A stretch of DNA of 64,000 nt from Natronorubrum bangense (GTDB lineage: Archaea > Halobacteriota > Halobacteria > Halobacteriales > Natrialbaceae). This document shows, piece by piece, positions 41,460 to 49,916 of this stretch (its first letter is position 1; each line of letters begins with the position of its first letter). Where the stretch lies: NCBI RefSeq assembly GCF_004799645.1, contig NZ_CP031307.1:1-64000 (forward strand), given 5' to 3'. The notes under the pieces are model-generated. The model saw only the letters and a list, made by a program, of their open reading frames with translations, searched no databases and was not told the DNA's origin. The position numbers and the translations under genes are program-made.

Positions 41460-43094
41460 ATGGGTGTGAATTACAATACCATTGTTGAGGAGTTTGAATG
41501 GGACATTCCGGAATCATATACCGTCACGTCGGCTGTCGGCGACCACGCAGCGTCGTTCGGTGACCGAGTCGCTGTTCATTTTCTAAACGAGGACGGCTAC
41601 CGCGAGGAGCTGACCTATAACGACCTTCACGAGGAGATGAACCGGTTTGCGAACGGCCTCGAAGAACTGGGTGTTGAAAAAGGCGACCGCATCATGCATC
41701 TGCTCCCGCGCCATCCGGATACGTTTGGCATCCAGCTTGGTGCGCTCGCGACGGGGTCGCTGTTGGTCCCCTGTTCGTCGATGCTGCGAGCGAAAGATAT
41801 CGAGTTCCGTGCAAATGACTGTAACGCGACGACGATCGTCGTCCATGACTCGCTCACTGACATGGTCGAGCCTATCCTCGAGAACACGCCACTCGAGCGC
41901 GTCATCGTTCTCGAGGGCGACGAGGGCGGCCTCGACGACGAGCAGTGGTCGACGTTCCAGTCGGTAAGCGACGGCCAGTCAGCCGAGTACGACGGTCCTG
42001 CCCTCACGTCAGAAGATCCGATGTCGATCAACTACACCAGTGGGACGACCGGCCAGCCAAAGCCCGTCTTGCACAAACACCGCTGGCAGTACTGCTTCAA
42101 CCAGATTAACGGCCCATACTGGTGGGGTATCGACGAAGAGACTGACCTCGAGGAGGAGCTGCTGTGGGCAACGACCGGCACCGGCTGGGCCAAGTGGTTC
42201 TGGAGCCCGGTCGGTGTTGGCCTGACCACTGGCGCAACACAGCTCATCTACGACGGTGACTTCGAGCCGGAAACGTTCCTCGAGATTCTCGAGGACGAAG
42301 GCGTCACCAAACTCTGTGCAGTTCCAACCCAGTATCGGATGTTCGCAAACGCCGATCTCGATTCCTACGACGTCCAGTTGAACGACACGCTGTCGGCGGG
42401 CGAGCCGCTCAACCGCGAGCCGATCGAGCGCATTCAAGATGCCTGGGGTGTCACACCACGCGACGGCTACGGCCAGACCGAGACGGTCGCACTCGTGACG
42501 AACTACCCGGGTATCGACGTCAAGATCGGCAGCATGGGGAAACCGACCCCCGGCGTCGGAGCGACGATCATCGAAGTGGACAACGAAAAAGAAGTCGAGC
42601 CTGGCGAGATCGGCGAAATCGCAGTCCCCGTCGACTCACCGGCGATCTTCGACGGCTACTACGAGAAGCCGGAACTCGACGAACAGAAGCTCTCCGGAGA
42701 GTACTACCGAACCGGTGACCTCGCCTCCCAGGACGAGGACGGCTACTTCTTCTTCGAAGGCCGCGCCGACGATATTATCATCTCCTCGGGCTACCGGATC
42801 GGCCCCTTCGAAGTCGAAGACGCACTCATCAGCCACGACGCCGTCGCCGAAGCTGCCGCTGTGGACAGTCCACACGACGAGCGTGGCAGCGTCGTCAAGA
42901 CCTACGTGATCCTCGCCGAGGGCTACGAAGGCAGCGACGACCTCAAGGTCGAACTGCAGGAGTTCATGAAAGAGGAGACAGCACCCTACAAGTACCCACG
43001 CCGGATCGAGTTCGTCGACGAACTTCCCAAGACCTCGAGTGGCAAGATCCGACGCGTCGAACTGCGAGAACAGGAGCAAGAAAAACACAGCTAG
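41460..43094 (+). CDS. Acyl-CoA synthetase (AMP-forming)
   Basis: A 544-residue ANL-superfamily enzyme. The P-loop-like motif is SINYTSGTTGQPKPVLH (about 188-204); DGYGQTETVALVTNYPG (about 336-352) and GEYYRTGDLASQDEDGYFFFEGRADDIIISSGYRIGPFEVE (about 415-455) are the adenylate and hinge motifs, with the catalytic Lys in KTSSGKIRRVELRE near the C-terminus. It activates a carboxylic acid (short to medium chain) with ATP and CoA. It sits between the dehalogenase pair and beta-oxidation genes, suggesting activation of acids entering this pathway. Confidence 0.93.
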   Translation: MGVNYNTIVEEFEWDIPESYTVTSAVGDHAASFGDRVAVHFLNEDGYREELTYNDLHEEMNRFANGLEELGVEKGDRIMHLLPRHPDTFGIQLGALATGSLLVPCSSMLRAKDIEFRANDCNATTIVVHDSLTDMVEPILENTPLERVIVLEGDEGGLDDEQWSTFQSVSDGQSAEYDGPALTSEDPMSINYTSGTTGQPKPVLHKHRWQYCFNQINGPYWWGIDEETDLEEELLWATTGTGWAKWFWSPVGVGLTTGATQLIYDGDFEPETFLEILEDEGVTKLCAVPTQYRMFANADLDSYDVQLNDTLSAGEPLNREPIERIQDAWGVTPRDGYGQTETVALVTNYPGIDVKIGSMGKPTPGVGATIIEVDNEKEVEPGEIGEIAVPVDSPAIFDGYYEKPELDEQKLSGEYYRTGDLASQDEDGYFFFEGRADDIIISSGYRIGPFEVEDALISHDAVAEAAAVDSPHDERGSVVKTYVILAEGYEGSDDLKVELQEFMKEETAPYKYPRRIEFVDELPKTSSGKIRRVELREQEQEKHS

Positions 43095-43199
43095 ACGCAC
43101 GCTGGTGGCGCCTTTTCCTAGCGCTGTCTGGAGTACTGGTCACGATACCCGATCAGCACGAAAATCACGACGGAACCGGTGTCACCGACGCGTCCCGTC

Positions 43200-43622
43200 T
43201 CAGTCGATCACGTCACCGCGCTCGTGAATACACGCGTGTATCTCATCCGGTAGCGGTGTCGCCTCGAACGTCTCATCAACGAAGACGAACGATACCTCGC
43301 CGCCGGCGACGTGTTCGTCAGTCGATGGTCGGCTGATGTCGAACGAAACCGTCAGCGAGGCAGTGCCGCTGTCGACGACAGTCGTCTCGAGCAATGCCGT
43401 GTCTCCGGCACGAAGCGGTGCGTGAAACGACGCCGACGCCTCGACTGCGGGCAAGAGATATCCCTCCTTTCGGTACGCTTCCATCGGATGCTCGCCGTCA
43501 GTGGCCGGACTGAAGTAGTCGTTCAGCCCCACGATCACGAAATGGAAGAATCGCGGGTAGTAGATGAGTCCACCGGCGTCGGTATCACCCCAGTCGACAG
43601 TAATTGGGGTTGTGTGTGACAT
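43200..43622 (-). CDS. Acyl-CoA thioesterase (4HBT, hot-dog fold)
   Basis: A 140-residue hot-dog thioesterase. VDWGDTDAGGLIYYPRFFHFVIVGLNDYF (about 9-37) includes the Asp and Tyr-Pro-Arg of the 4-hydroxybenzoyl-CoA thioesterase family; FHAPLRAGDTALLETTVV (about 66-83) is the second strand pair. It hydrolyses an acyl- or aryl-CoA. It is the third gene of an operon with the thiolase-like gene and its zinc-ribbon partner; its start follows the previous stop by 3 nt. Confidence 0.87.
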   Translation of the reverse strand: MSHTTPITVDWGDTDAGGLIYYPRFFHFVIVGLNDYFSPATDGEHPMEAYRKEGYLLPAVEASASFHAPLRAGDTALLETTVVDSGTASLTVSFDISRPSTDEHVAGGEVSFVFVDETFEATPLPDEIHACIHERGDVID

Positions 43623-43625
43623 CGG

Positions 43626-44012
43626 TTAGTCGTGCGGGTGGAACGTAATCGTCCGCTCGTCCGTCGTTTCGGCCGATTCGACGGCGACAGTGACTTCCTG
43701 GCCGATTTCGACGTCGCTTGGGTCGACGTTCTGGAGGATTCCAGTCAGTTTGACTGACCCGAACGTCGCGATCGCCGTAACGTACGGTGCATCGTCTTCG
43801 AACTGCGGCGTCGGAACGGCAACAGTCGTGTGCGTGACGAGTTCACCTGTTTCGGGCAGCGTGACTCGTTCGAGTTCGCGGTCACCGCAGTGTGGACAGA
43901 CACGCCGTGGTGGCACCAGCGCGTGGCCGTTCGAGCACTCGTAGTAGTAGCCATCACCGGCCTCGAGTGCATCGAGGAATGCGTCGTAGCTACCATCTTG
44001 TGTGTCCGTCAT
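43626..44012 (-). CDS. Zinc-ribbon/OB-fold protein (DUF35) partner of the thiolase
   Basis: A 128-residue protein. The rubredoxin-like zinc ribbon is YYECSNGHALVPPRRVCPHCGDREL (about 22-46; C-x-x-x-H...C-x2-C pattern). The following OB fold includes GELVTHTTVAVPTPQFEDDAPYVTAIATF (about 56-84) and ends in VTVAVESAETTDERTITFHPHD. DUF35 proteins bind thiolase-like partners and channel acyl-CoA. It overlaps the thiolase gene by 4 nt, which supports a stable complex. Confidence 0.9.
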   Translation of the reverse strand: MTDTQDGSYDAFLDALEAGDGYYYECSNGHALVPPRRVCPHCGDRELERVTLPETGELVTHTTVAVPTPQFEDDAPYVTAIATFGSVKLTGILQNVDPSDVEIGQEVTVAVESAETTDERTITFHPHD

Positions 44013-45178
44013 CGTGTCACCTCCAGAACATGCACAGCTGCACTGGCAACCGTCCCACCCGCGTTGTGTGCGAGGCCAACGGTGACGTCGTCATCGACAG
44101 CGTCGGCTCGTGGATGGGTGCCAGTGAGGAGGTTTCTGACGGCTGCGACCTGCGCTGCGCCGGTTGCACCGACTGGATGCCCCTTCGCTTTGAGTCCACC
44201 GGAGAGATTCACTGGGAGATCGCCATCACGTCGCGTCTCGCCGCGTCGAGCCGACCCAATAGCTTCTCCGTAGCTGTAGAGCCCGAGCCCCTCGAGAGCG
44301 AGCACCTCGGCGATCGTAAAGCAGTCGTGAACCTCGACAAGCCCGACGTCGTCGGGATCGATGCCAGCATCATCGTAGGCTTCTTCGGCTGCGTCGCGTG
44401 TTGCTGGAGCCGTCGCAAGCGACTGGCGATCCTGTAGAGCCATCGTATCGCCACCGTGGCCCGAGCCCGTGATCGCAACGCCGCTGTCGAGGCCGTGTTC
44501 CTCGGCGTAGGATGGCGACAGTAAGACGAGTGCGGCTGCCCCGTCACTGATCGGACAGGCATCGTACAGCGTGAGTGGGGCCGCAATTTCTGGTGACTCG
44601 AGGACGTCGTCGACGGTGACCTCCTCTTGGAGGTGTGCGTGATCGTTGACGAGGGCGTTGTCGTGGTTCTTGACGGCGATATGGGCGAGATCCTCGGGAC
44701 CGCCGCCGAACTCGTCGAAGTACGCTCGTGCCATCAGCGCGTACGCTGCGGGGAACGTGACGCCGGATCGGATCTCGAAAAGGTCGTCGGCCGCACGAGC
44801 CAACCCGTCGGTCGCCCCGGCGGTTCCCATGTTGCTCATCCGTTCCATCCCACCAGCGACGACGACGTCTGCCTCGCCGGTTCGGACCGCACGAACGGCG
44901 TCTCGGATCGCGATCCCACTTGAGGCACACGCACTTTCGACCCGTCTGGAGGGCGCGGTCGTCCCCAGCGCCTCAGCGGCGAGCGGTCCCTGGTGGCCCT
45001 GGTTTTCAGCGAGTGTACCGACGAAATTGCCGTAAAACACCTCGTCGATGTCCTCGGGCCCAACTCCAGCGTCGTCGAGTGCTGCAAGCCCAGCTTCCGC
45101 AAACATGTCTCGCCCTGTCCGCTCGGGGAACGTTCCGAACGCAGTCATCCCTGTTCCGGCGACGAATGCCTTCGACAT
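44009..45178 (-). CDS. Thiolase-family acetyl-CoA acyltransferase (SCP-x type)
   Basis: A 389-residue thiolase-like protein. The nucleophilic Cys is in RVESACASSGIAIRDAV (Cys at about 83); the C-terminal motif reads LSGGLKAKGHPVGATGAAQ (about 328-346; catalytic His in GHPVGATG) and HNAGGTVASAAVHVLEV supplies the last oxyanion loop. The archaeal SCP-x/HMG-type thiolases need a DUF35 partner, encoded next. It cleaves or condenses 3-oxoacyl-CoA in beta-oxidation or ketone synthesis. The divergent 3-hydroxyacyl-CoA dehydrogenase gene lies 115 bp away. Confidence 0.92.
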   Translation of the reverse strand: MSKAFVAGTGMTAFGTFPERTGRDMFAEAGLAALDDAGVGPEDIDEVFYGNFVGTLAENQGHQGPLAAEALGTTAPSRRVESACASSGIAIRDAVRAVRTGEADVVVAGGMERMSNMGTAGATDGLARAADDLFEIRSGVTFPAAYALMARAYFDEFGGGPEDLAHIAVKNHDNALVNDHAHLQEEVTVDDVLESPEIAAPLTLYDACPISDGAAALVLLSPSYAEEHGLDSGVAITGSGHGGDTMALQDRQSLATAPATRDAAEEAYDDAGIDPDDVGLVEVHDCFTIAEVLALEGLGLYSYGEAIGSARRGETRRDGDLPVNLSGGLKAKGHPVGATGAAQVAAVRNLLTGTHPRADAVDDDVTVGLAHNAGGTVASAAVHVLEVTR

Positions 45179-45262
45179 TAGCTACCACGCTACTGTTGAG
45201 CAGACGGGACTATATGTGTATCGAACGACTCCCGACAGCCGAGATCTATCGAGTCGGCACAC

Positions 45263-45269
45263 TTATAGG
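45263..45269 (+). promoter_or_regulatory. TATA box of 3-hydroxyacyl-CoA dehydrogenase
   Basis: TTATAGG centred about 27 nt before ATG 45293, consistent with a leaderless transcript and favouring the ATG over the preceding GTG. A minus-strand ATATATAG (about 45209-45216) serves the divergent thiolase gene. Confidence 0.5.
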
Positions 45270-45292
45270 TATAGTCGGAACAGACACTGGTG

Positions 45293-46150
45293 ATGGACGT
45301 AGAGACAATCGACCGCGTCGGCGTTATCGGCGCGGGGACGATGGGCAGTGGTATCGCACAGGTTGCCGCCACACACGGCTACGACGTCGTGATGCGGGAC
45401 ATCGAACAGGAGTTCGTCGAGAACGGGTTCGAAACGATCGATGACAGTCTCGGCCGACTCATTTCGAACGAGACGCTCACGGAAGACGAGGCCGCAGACG
45501 TTCGCGACCGGATCACCGGCACAACGGACCTTGAGGACCTCGCAGACTGTGACCTCATCGTCGAAGCAGCGCTCGAGGATCTCGACGTCAAACGCGACAT
45601 CTTCGGCGACCTCGACGAGATCGCAGCCGATGACGCCGTACTCGCGACGAACACGAGCACGCTCTCGATCACGTCGATCGCCAGTGCGACGGAGCGACCG
45701 GAGTCGGTCGTCGGACTTCACTTTATGAACCCCGTGCCGGTGATGCCAGGTGTCGAGATCGTCGTCGGCGAGCAGACCGATCCTGAACTCGTCGACGTCG
45801 CCCACGAGTTCGCTGAAGACCTCGGGAAGACGACCTGGGAGTCGGACGACAAGCCCGGATTCGTCACGAACCGCATTCTCATGCCCTGGATCAACGAGGG
45901 CATTCGCGCATTCGACGAAGGCGTTGCGACGAAAGAAGACATCGACGCGGGGATGGAACTCGGGACGAACGTGCCGATGGGGCCGCTGACGCTCGCCGAT
46001 CACATCGGCCTCGATATCTGTCTGCACGCCACCGAAACGCTTCACGAGGAACTCGGCGATCGGTACAAACCAGCCTACCTCCTCAAGCGAAAAGTCGAAG
46101 CGGGCGAACTCGGCAAAAAGACGGGTTCAGGATTCTACGAGTACGAATAA
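45293..46150 (+). CDS. 3-hydroxyacyl-CoA dehydrogenase (NAD)
   Basis: A 285-residue HAD-type dehydrogenase. The Rossmann motif is VGVIGAGTMGSGIAQVAATHGYDVV (about 8-32), with LIVEAALEDLDVKRDIF (about 86-102), NTSTLSITSIA (about 122-132), FMNPVPVMPGVEIVVGEQT (about 145-163; catalytic His is in GLHFMNP) and KPGFVTNRILMP (about 187-198). It oxidises 3-hydroxyacyl-CoA to 3-oxoacyl-CoA with NAD+. A crotonase domain is absent; enoyl-CoA hydratases are encoded separately. It is divergent from the thiolase operon. Confidence 0.94.
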   Translation: MDVETIDRVGVIGAGTMGSGIAQVAATHGYDVVMRDIEQEFVENGFETIDDSLGRLISNETLTEDEAADVRDRITGTTDLEDLADCDLIVEAALEDLDVKRDIFGDLDEIAADDAVLATNTSTLSITSIASATERPESVVGLHFMNPVPVMPGVEIVVGEQTDPELVDVAHEFAEDLGKTTWESDDKPGFVTNRILMPWINEGIRAFDEGVATKEDIDAGMELGTNVPMGPLTLADHIGLDICLHATETLHEELGDRYKPAYLLKRKVEAGELGKKTGSGFYEYE

Positions 46151-46189
46151 CGTCGGCTCGAGCGATTCGAAGTGGACATCCCGTCCGCT

Positions 46190-47314
46190 CTACTGTTTGA
46201 GGTGGCGGGCGATGATCTTTTTCTGAATCTCAGAGGTTCCTTCGTAGATCGTCGTGATCTTGGCGTCGCGGTAGTAGCGCTCGACGTCGAAGTCTTTCGT
46301 GTAGCCGTAGCCGCCGTGAATCTGGACCGCTTCGTTTGCGACGTCGACTGCTGCCTCGCTGGCGAAGTATTTGGCCATCGCCGCAGCCTTCGCTGCGACG
46401 CCGTCCTCGTTCTTGCGCGCGGCATCACGGGTCAGCAGACGGGCCGCCTGCACGTCGGTCTGCATATCGGCGAGTTTCTGGCTGATCGCCTGATGTTCGA
46501 TGATCGGCTCGCCGAACTGCTCGCGCTCGTTGGCGTACTCAACCGAGTCGTCGAGGGCGGCCTGTGCGACGCCGACTGCCTGGCTCGCGATCGCCACGCG
46601 GCCGCCAGTCAGAATCGAGAACGCGGATTTGAGCCCGCGCCCGACCTCAGTCAGGCGATTTTCGGCAGGAATGCGGACGTCGTCGAAGATGAGCGTCGTC
46701 GTGTCGCTCGCTCGAAGGCCGAGTTTGTCCTCTTTTTTGCCGACCTCGAGGCCCTCGACGTCTTTCGGCACGAGGAACTGCGTGACGGTGTCGGGGTCGT
46801 CACGGTCAGTTTTGGCAAAGAGGATGACGACGCCCGCGCGCTCGCCGTTGGTGATCCACTGTTTCTTGCCGTTGATGACGTACTCATCTCCGTCGAGTCG
46901 GGCTTCGGTCGACATCTCGGCGGGATTTGAGCCAGCGTGGGGTTCCGAAAGCGCAAACGCACCGACGGGACGGCCACGGGCCATCTCTGGGAGCCACTCC
47001 TCTTTGTGGGCTTCGGAGCCGAACTGACGGATACACGACGTCGCGAGACAGTGCACCGAGAGCGCCGTCGCGACGGCGAGATGGCCGTAGGCGAGTTCCT
47101 CGTTGATGATGCTGTAGGTGAGTTCGTCGACGTCGAGGCCGCCGTACTCCTCGGGCACCGTCATCCCTGTAAAGTCCAGTTCCGAGAGTCCATCCCAGAC
47201 GTCTTCCGGGAATTTCTGGTTCTCATCGGCGTCGTGGACGTCGGCGCCGACCTCGTTTTCGACGAAATCCTGTACCGTGTCCTGGATAAGCTGCTGTTCG
47301 TGCGTAAGCTCCAT
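46190..47314 (-). CDS. Acyl-CoA dehydrogenase
   Basis: A 374-residue acyl-CoA dehydrogenase, a paralogue of the one at 31838. Landmarks are GAFALSEPHAGSNPAEMSTEARLDGDEYVINGKKQWITNG (about 117-156), GGRVAIASQAVGVAQAALDD (about 236-255) and IHGGYGYTKDFDVERYYRDAKITTIYEGTSEIQKKIIARHL (about 331-371). The YEGTSE motif contains the probable catalytic Glu. It oxidises acyl-CoA in the FAD/ETF pathway. The divergent neighbour is a CoA-transferase gene, 90 bp away, and the end faces the 3-hydroxyacyl-CoA dehydrogenase gene. Confidence 0.93.
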   Translation of the reverse strand: MELTHEQQLIQDTVQDFVENEVGADVHDADENQKFPEDVWDGLSELDFTGMTVPEEYGGLDVDELTYSIINEELAYGHLAVATALSVHCLATSCIRQFGSEAHKEEWLPEMARGRPVGAFALSEPHAGSNPAEMSTEARLDGDEYVINGKKQWITNGERAGVVILFAKTDRDDPDTVTQFLVPKDVEGLEVGKKEDKLGLRASDTTTLIFDDVRIPAENRLTEVGRGLKSAFSILTGGRVAIASQAVGVAQAALDDSVEYANEREQFGEPIIEHQAISQKLADMQTDVQAARLLTRDAARKNEDGVAAKAAAMAKYFASEAAVDVANEAVQIHGGYGYTKDFDVERYYRDAKITTIYEGTSEIQKKIIARHLKQ

Positions 47315-47404
47315 ACCACGGTATTCGAGAGTGGCCTACTAAAGGGTGCGATCCATCGACAAATAGATACATAGAAATGGGCGCTCGCACGGAGAGTGAT
47401 ACGT

Positions 47405-48964
47405 ATGACACGCATCCAGTCACGAGAGGCGGCAGTCGATCGTATCGACGACGGCGACACCGTCGGAATCGGGGGCTTCGTGGCCGTCGGCATTCCGGAG
47501 TATCTGCTCGAGGCACTCGGCGAACGCTACGCGGAGACTGGCGCGCCCGGTGATCTCACGCTGTATCATCCGGCAGCGGAAGGCGACCGACAGGGGAACG
47601 GCATCTCTCATCTCGTCCAAGACGGGATGATCAAGCGGACGATTGCCAGCCACTGGGGCTTTACGCCGGATCTGATGGAACGGATCGTCGACGAGGACGT
47701 TGAGGCGTACAACCTCCCGTTCGGCGCGATGGATCACATGCTTCGGGATACGGCTGCGGGCAAGCCCGGCACGATCACGAACGTCGGACTCGGAACCTTC
47801 GTCGATCCACGCCAGGACGGCGCGAAGGCAAACGACATCACGACCGAAGATCTCATCGACGTCGTCACGCTCGACGGCGAGGAGTATCTGTTCTACCGCT
47901 CGGTCCCCATCGACGTCGCGATTATCCGGGGAACGACCGCCGACGAGAACGGCAACATCACGATGGAACGGGAGGCCCTCGAGTCGAACGTGCTGACGAT
48001 GGCACAGGCAGCCCACAACTCCGGTGGCACCGTGATCGCCCAAGTCGAGCGCACCACCGAGACGGGCACACTCGATCCGCGATCGGTTGCCGTTCCGGGC
48101 GTCCTCGTCGACGCTGTCGTCGAAGCACCAGCCTCACACCACCCACAGACGTACGCCGAGCCGTACAACCCAGCCTACAGCGGCGAGATCAAACCGCCCG
48201 CAAGCGACTCGCCGGATGATGCACCTCTGTCGGCACGAAAGATCATCGCCCGCCGGGCCGCAATGGAGCTTTCGAGTGATGCCGTCATCAACCTCGGCGT
48301 CGGCGTCCCCGAACTCATCCCGGCCGTCGCAGCGGAAGGTGGCATCGACGACGAGATTACCCAGACCGTCGAATCCGGCCCCGTCGGTGGCTCCGCCTCG
48401 GGCGGGATCAGCTTCGGAACCGCGACGGGCCACGAGGCACTCGTCGCCTCCACTCAGCAGTTCGACTTCTACGACGGCGGCGGCCTCGACTTCGGCTTCC
48501 TCGGGATGGCCCAGGCCGACCCAGCCGGCAACATCAACGTGAGCCGATTCGGCTCGCAACTGCCCGGCTGTGGTGGCTTCATCAACATCACCCAGAACGC
48601 CGAAACGGTCGTCTTCTGCGGGACGCTGACGACCAACGGCCTCGAACTCGACGTCGGCGACGGCGAACTCACGATTGAACGGGAGGGCGACCAGCCGAAG
48701 TTCATCGACTCCGTCGAACAGATCACCTTCAGCGGGGAGTACGCCCGCGAGATCGACCAACCGGTTCGCTACGTCACTGAACGCGCCGTCTTCGACCTTC
48801 GTGAGGACGGGCTCACGCTCGTCGAAGTTGCACCCGGTATCGACCTCGAGGCGGATGTCCTCGATCAACTCGAGTGCACGCCAGCGATCGCAGACGACGT
48901 CACCGAGATGCATCCGGATCTCTTCCGGGCGGAGCCGCTCGATCTGACCGAGTACGTCGACTGA
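47405..48964 (+). CDS. CoA-transferase (family I, propionate/acetoacetate type)
   Basis: A 519-residue protein with fused alpha and beta CoA-transferase halves. The first half has DTVGIGGFVAVGIPEYLLEAL (about 17-37) and the second VINLGVGVPELIPAVAAEGG (about 294-313), with the catalytic Glu in TVESGPVGGSASGG (about 322-335). The size and layout match propionate CoA-transferase/acetyl-CoA:acetoacetate transferase. It swaps CoA between short acids. The ATG at 47405 was chosen over the GTG at 47396; TRIQSREAAVDRI is the usual start of the family. It is followed by an enoyl-CoA hydratase-like gene. Confidence 0.9.
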   Translation: MTRIQSREAAVDRIDDGDTVGIGGFVAVGIPEYLLEALGERYAETGAPGDLTLYHPAAEGDRQGNGISHLVQDGMIKRTIASHWGFTPDLMERIVDEDVEAYNLPFGAMDHMLRDTAAGKPGTITNVGLGTFVDPRQDGAKANDITTEDLIDVVTLDGEEYLFYRSVPIDVAIIRGTTADENGNITMEREALESNVLTMAQAAHNSGGTVIAQVERTTETGTLDPRSVAVPGVLVDAVVEAPASHHPQTYAEPYNPAYSGEIKPPASDSPDDAPLSARKIIARRAAMELSSDAVINLGVGVPELIPAVAAEGGIDDEITQTVESGPVGGSASGGISFGTATGHEALVASTQQFDFYDGGGLDFGFLGMAQADPAGNINVSRFGSQLPGCGGFINITQNAETVVFCGTLTTNGLELDVGDGELTIEREGDQPKFIDSVEQITFSGEYAREIDQPVRYVTERAVFDLREDGLTLVEVAPGIDLEADVLDQLECTPAIADDVTEMHPDLFRAEPLDLTEYVD

Positions 48965-49054
48965 TCAGCGCTCCGATCTCGTCCGTTTTTGTGGCCGCTG
49001 TGAGCGAACCCAGGGATCAGTATCGTTAACAGCTCTTGCGAGAAACCGACTGGC

Positions 49055-49843
49055 ATGGCTTCGTACGAAAACCTCTCTGTCGACCACGACGACGGCGTCG
49101 CGACGGTGACGTTAGCGAGCACGGCTGGCCGAAACGCACTCACTCTCGAGATGGCGAACGAACTGGTTTCGGTTGCCACGACACTCGGGGACGATCCAGA
49201 AACGCGGTGTATCGTGTTGACCCACGAGGGGACCTTCTTCGGCTCCGGTGCTGATCTTTCGCAGCTCTCGGGCGACGGCTCCGACGCACCCCACCTTCGA
49301 GAACTGGCCGGTCGCGCCCACGAGGCGATTACCCAGTTCCACCGAGCGAAGACACCTGTCGTCGGCGGGATCAACGGTGTCGCCGCCGGGATCGGTTTCA
49401 GCCTCGCACTGATGCCGGATCTCGTCGTCCTCGGTGAGGATGCAACGCTGAAATTCGCCTATCCTGGCATCGGACTGACGGGCGATGGCGGTGCGACCTT
49501 CTTCTTGCCACGACTGGTCGGGCTTCGAACGGCCAAAGAGATCGTCCTCCGTGATGAAGCGATCGCCCCCGACGAAGCCGTCGAAATGGGGCTTGCAACA
49601 GAGGTCGCACCCGCCGACGAGTTCGACGAGCGACTCGAGGCAATCGCCTCGGAGTTAGCAGCCGGCCCAACGCATGCGCTCGGGACGGCAACGCAGCTGT
49701 TGACTGATAGCTACGAGCGCGGCCTCGAGGGGCAGTTGGCCGTGGAAGCCGATGCAATCGCCGACGCATCCAAGACTGAAGATTACGAAATCGGGCTCGA
49801 AGCGTTCTTCGGCGATGGCGACCCCGAGTTCGTCGGCCGATAG
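49055..49843 (+). CDS. Enoyl-CoA hydratase/isomerase-like protein without the usual catalytic Glu pair
   Basis: A 262-residue crotonase-fold protein. Oxyanion loop TFFGSGADLSQLSG (about 60-73) and GGINGVAAGIGFSLALMPDLVVLGEDATLKFAYPGIGLTGDGGATFFLPRLVG (about 108-160). At the first catalytic position there is Phe-Ser (GIGFSLAL) instead of Glu, and at the second Gly-Leu-Thr-Gly-Asp (PGIGLTGDGG) with an Asp resembling PaaG-type isomerases. It therefore may isomerise double bonds rather than hydrate. It follows the CoA-transferase gene by 90 bp on the same strand. Confidence 0.82.
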   Translation: MASYENLSVDHDDGVATVTLASTAGRNALTLEMANELVSVATTLGDDPETRCIVLTHEGTFFGSGADLSQLSGDGSDAPHLRELAGRAHEAITQFHRAKTPVVGGINGVAAGIGFSLALMPDLVVLGEDATLKFAYPGIGLTGDGGATFFLPRLVGLRTAKEIVLRDEAIAPDEAVEMGLATEVAPADEFDERLEAIASELAAGPTHALGTATQLLTDSYERGLEGQLAVEADAIADASKTEDYEIGLEAFFGDGDPEFVGR

Positions 49844-49884
49844 TAACGATACGCGACAGACTCAGGGGATTACATCCGAAGAAT

Positions 49885-49902
49885 GATTTATCACGATAAA
49901 TC
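49885..49902. promoter_or_regulatory. Perfect palindrome over the TATA region of the LLM oxidoreductase
   Basis: GATTTATC-AC-GATAAATC, a perfect 8-bp inverted repeat 15-32 nt upstream of ATG 49917. It coincides with the expected TATA position, so a protein bound here would block transcription. A likely candidate is the IclR regulator encoded at 50943. Confidence 0.6.
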
Positions 49903-49916
49903 TCAAACGTGGTGGT

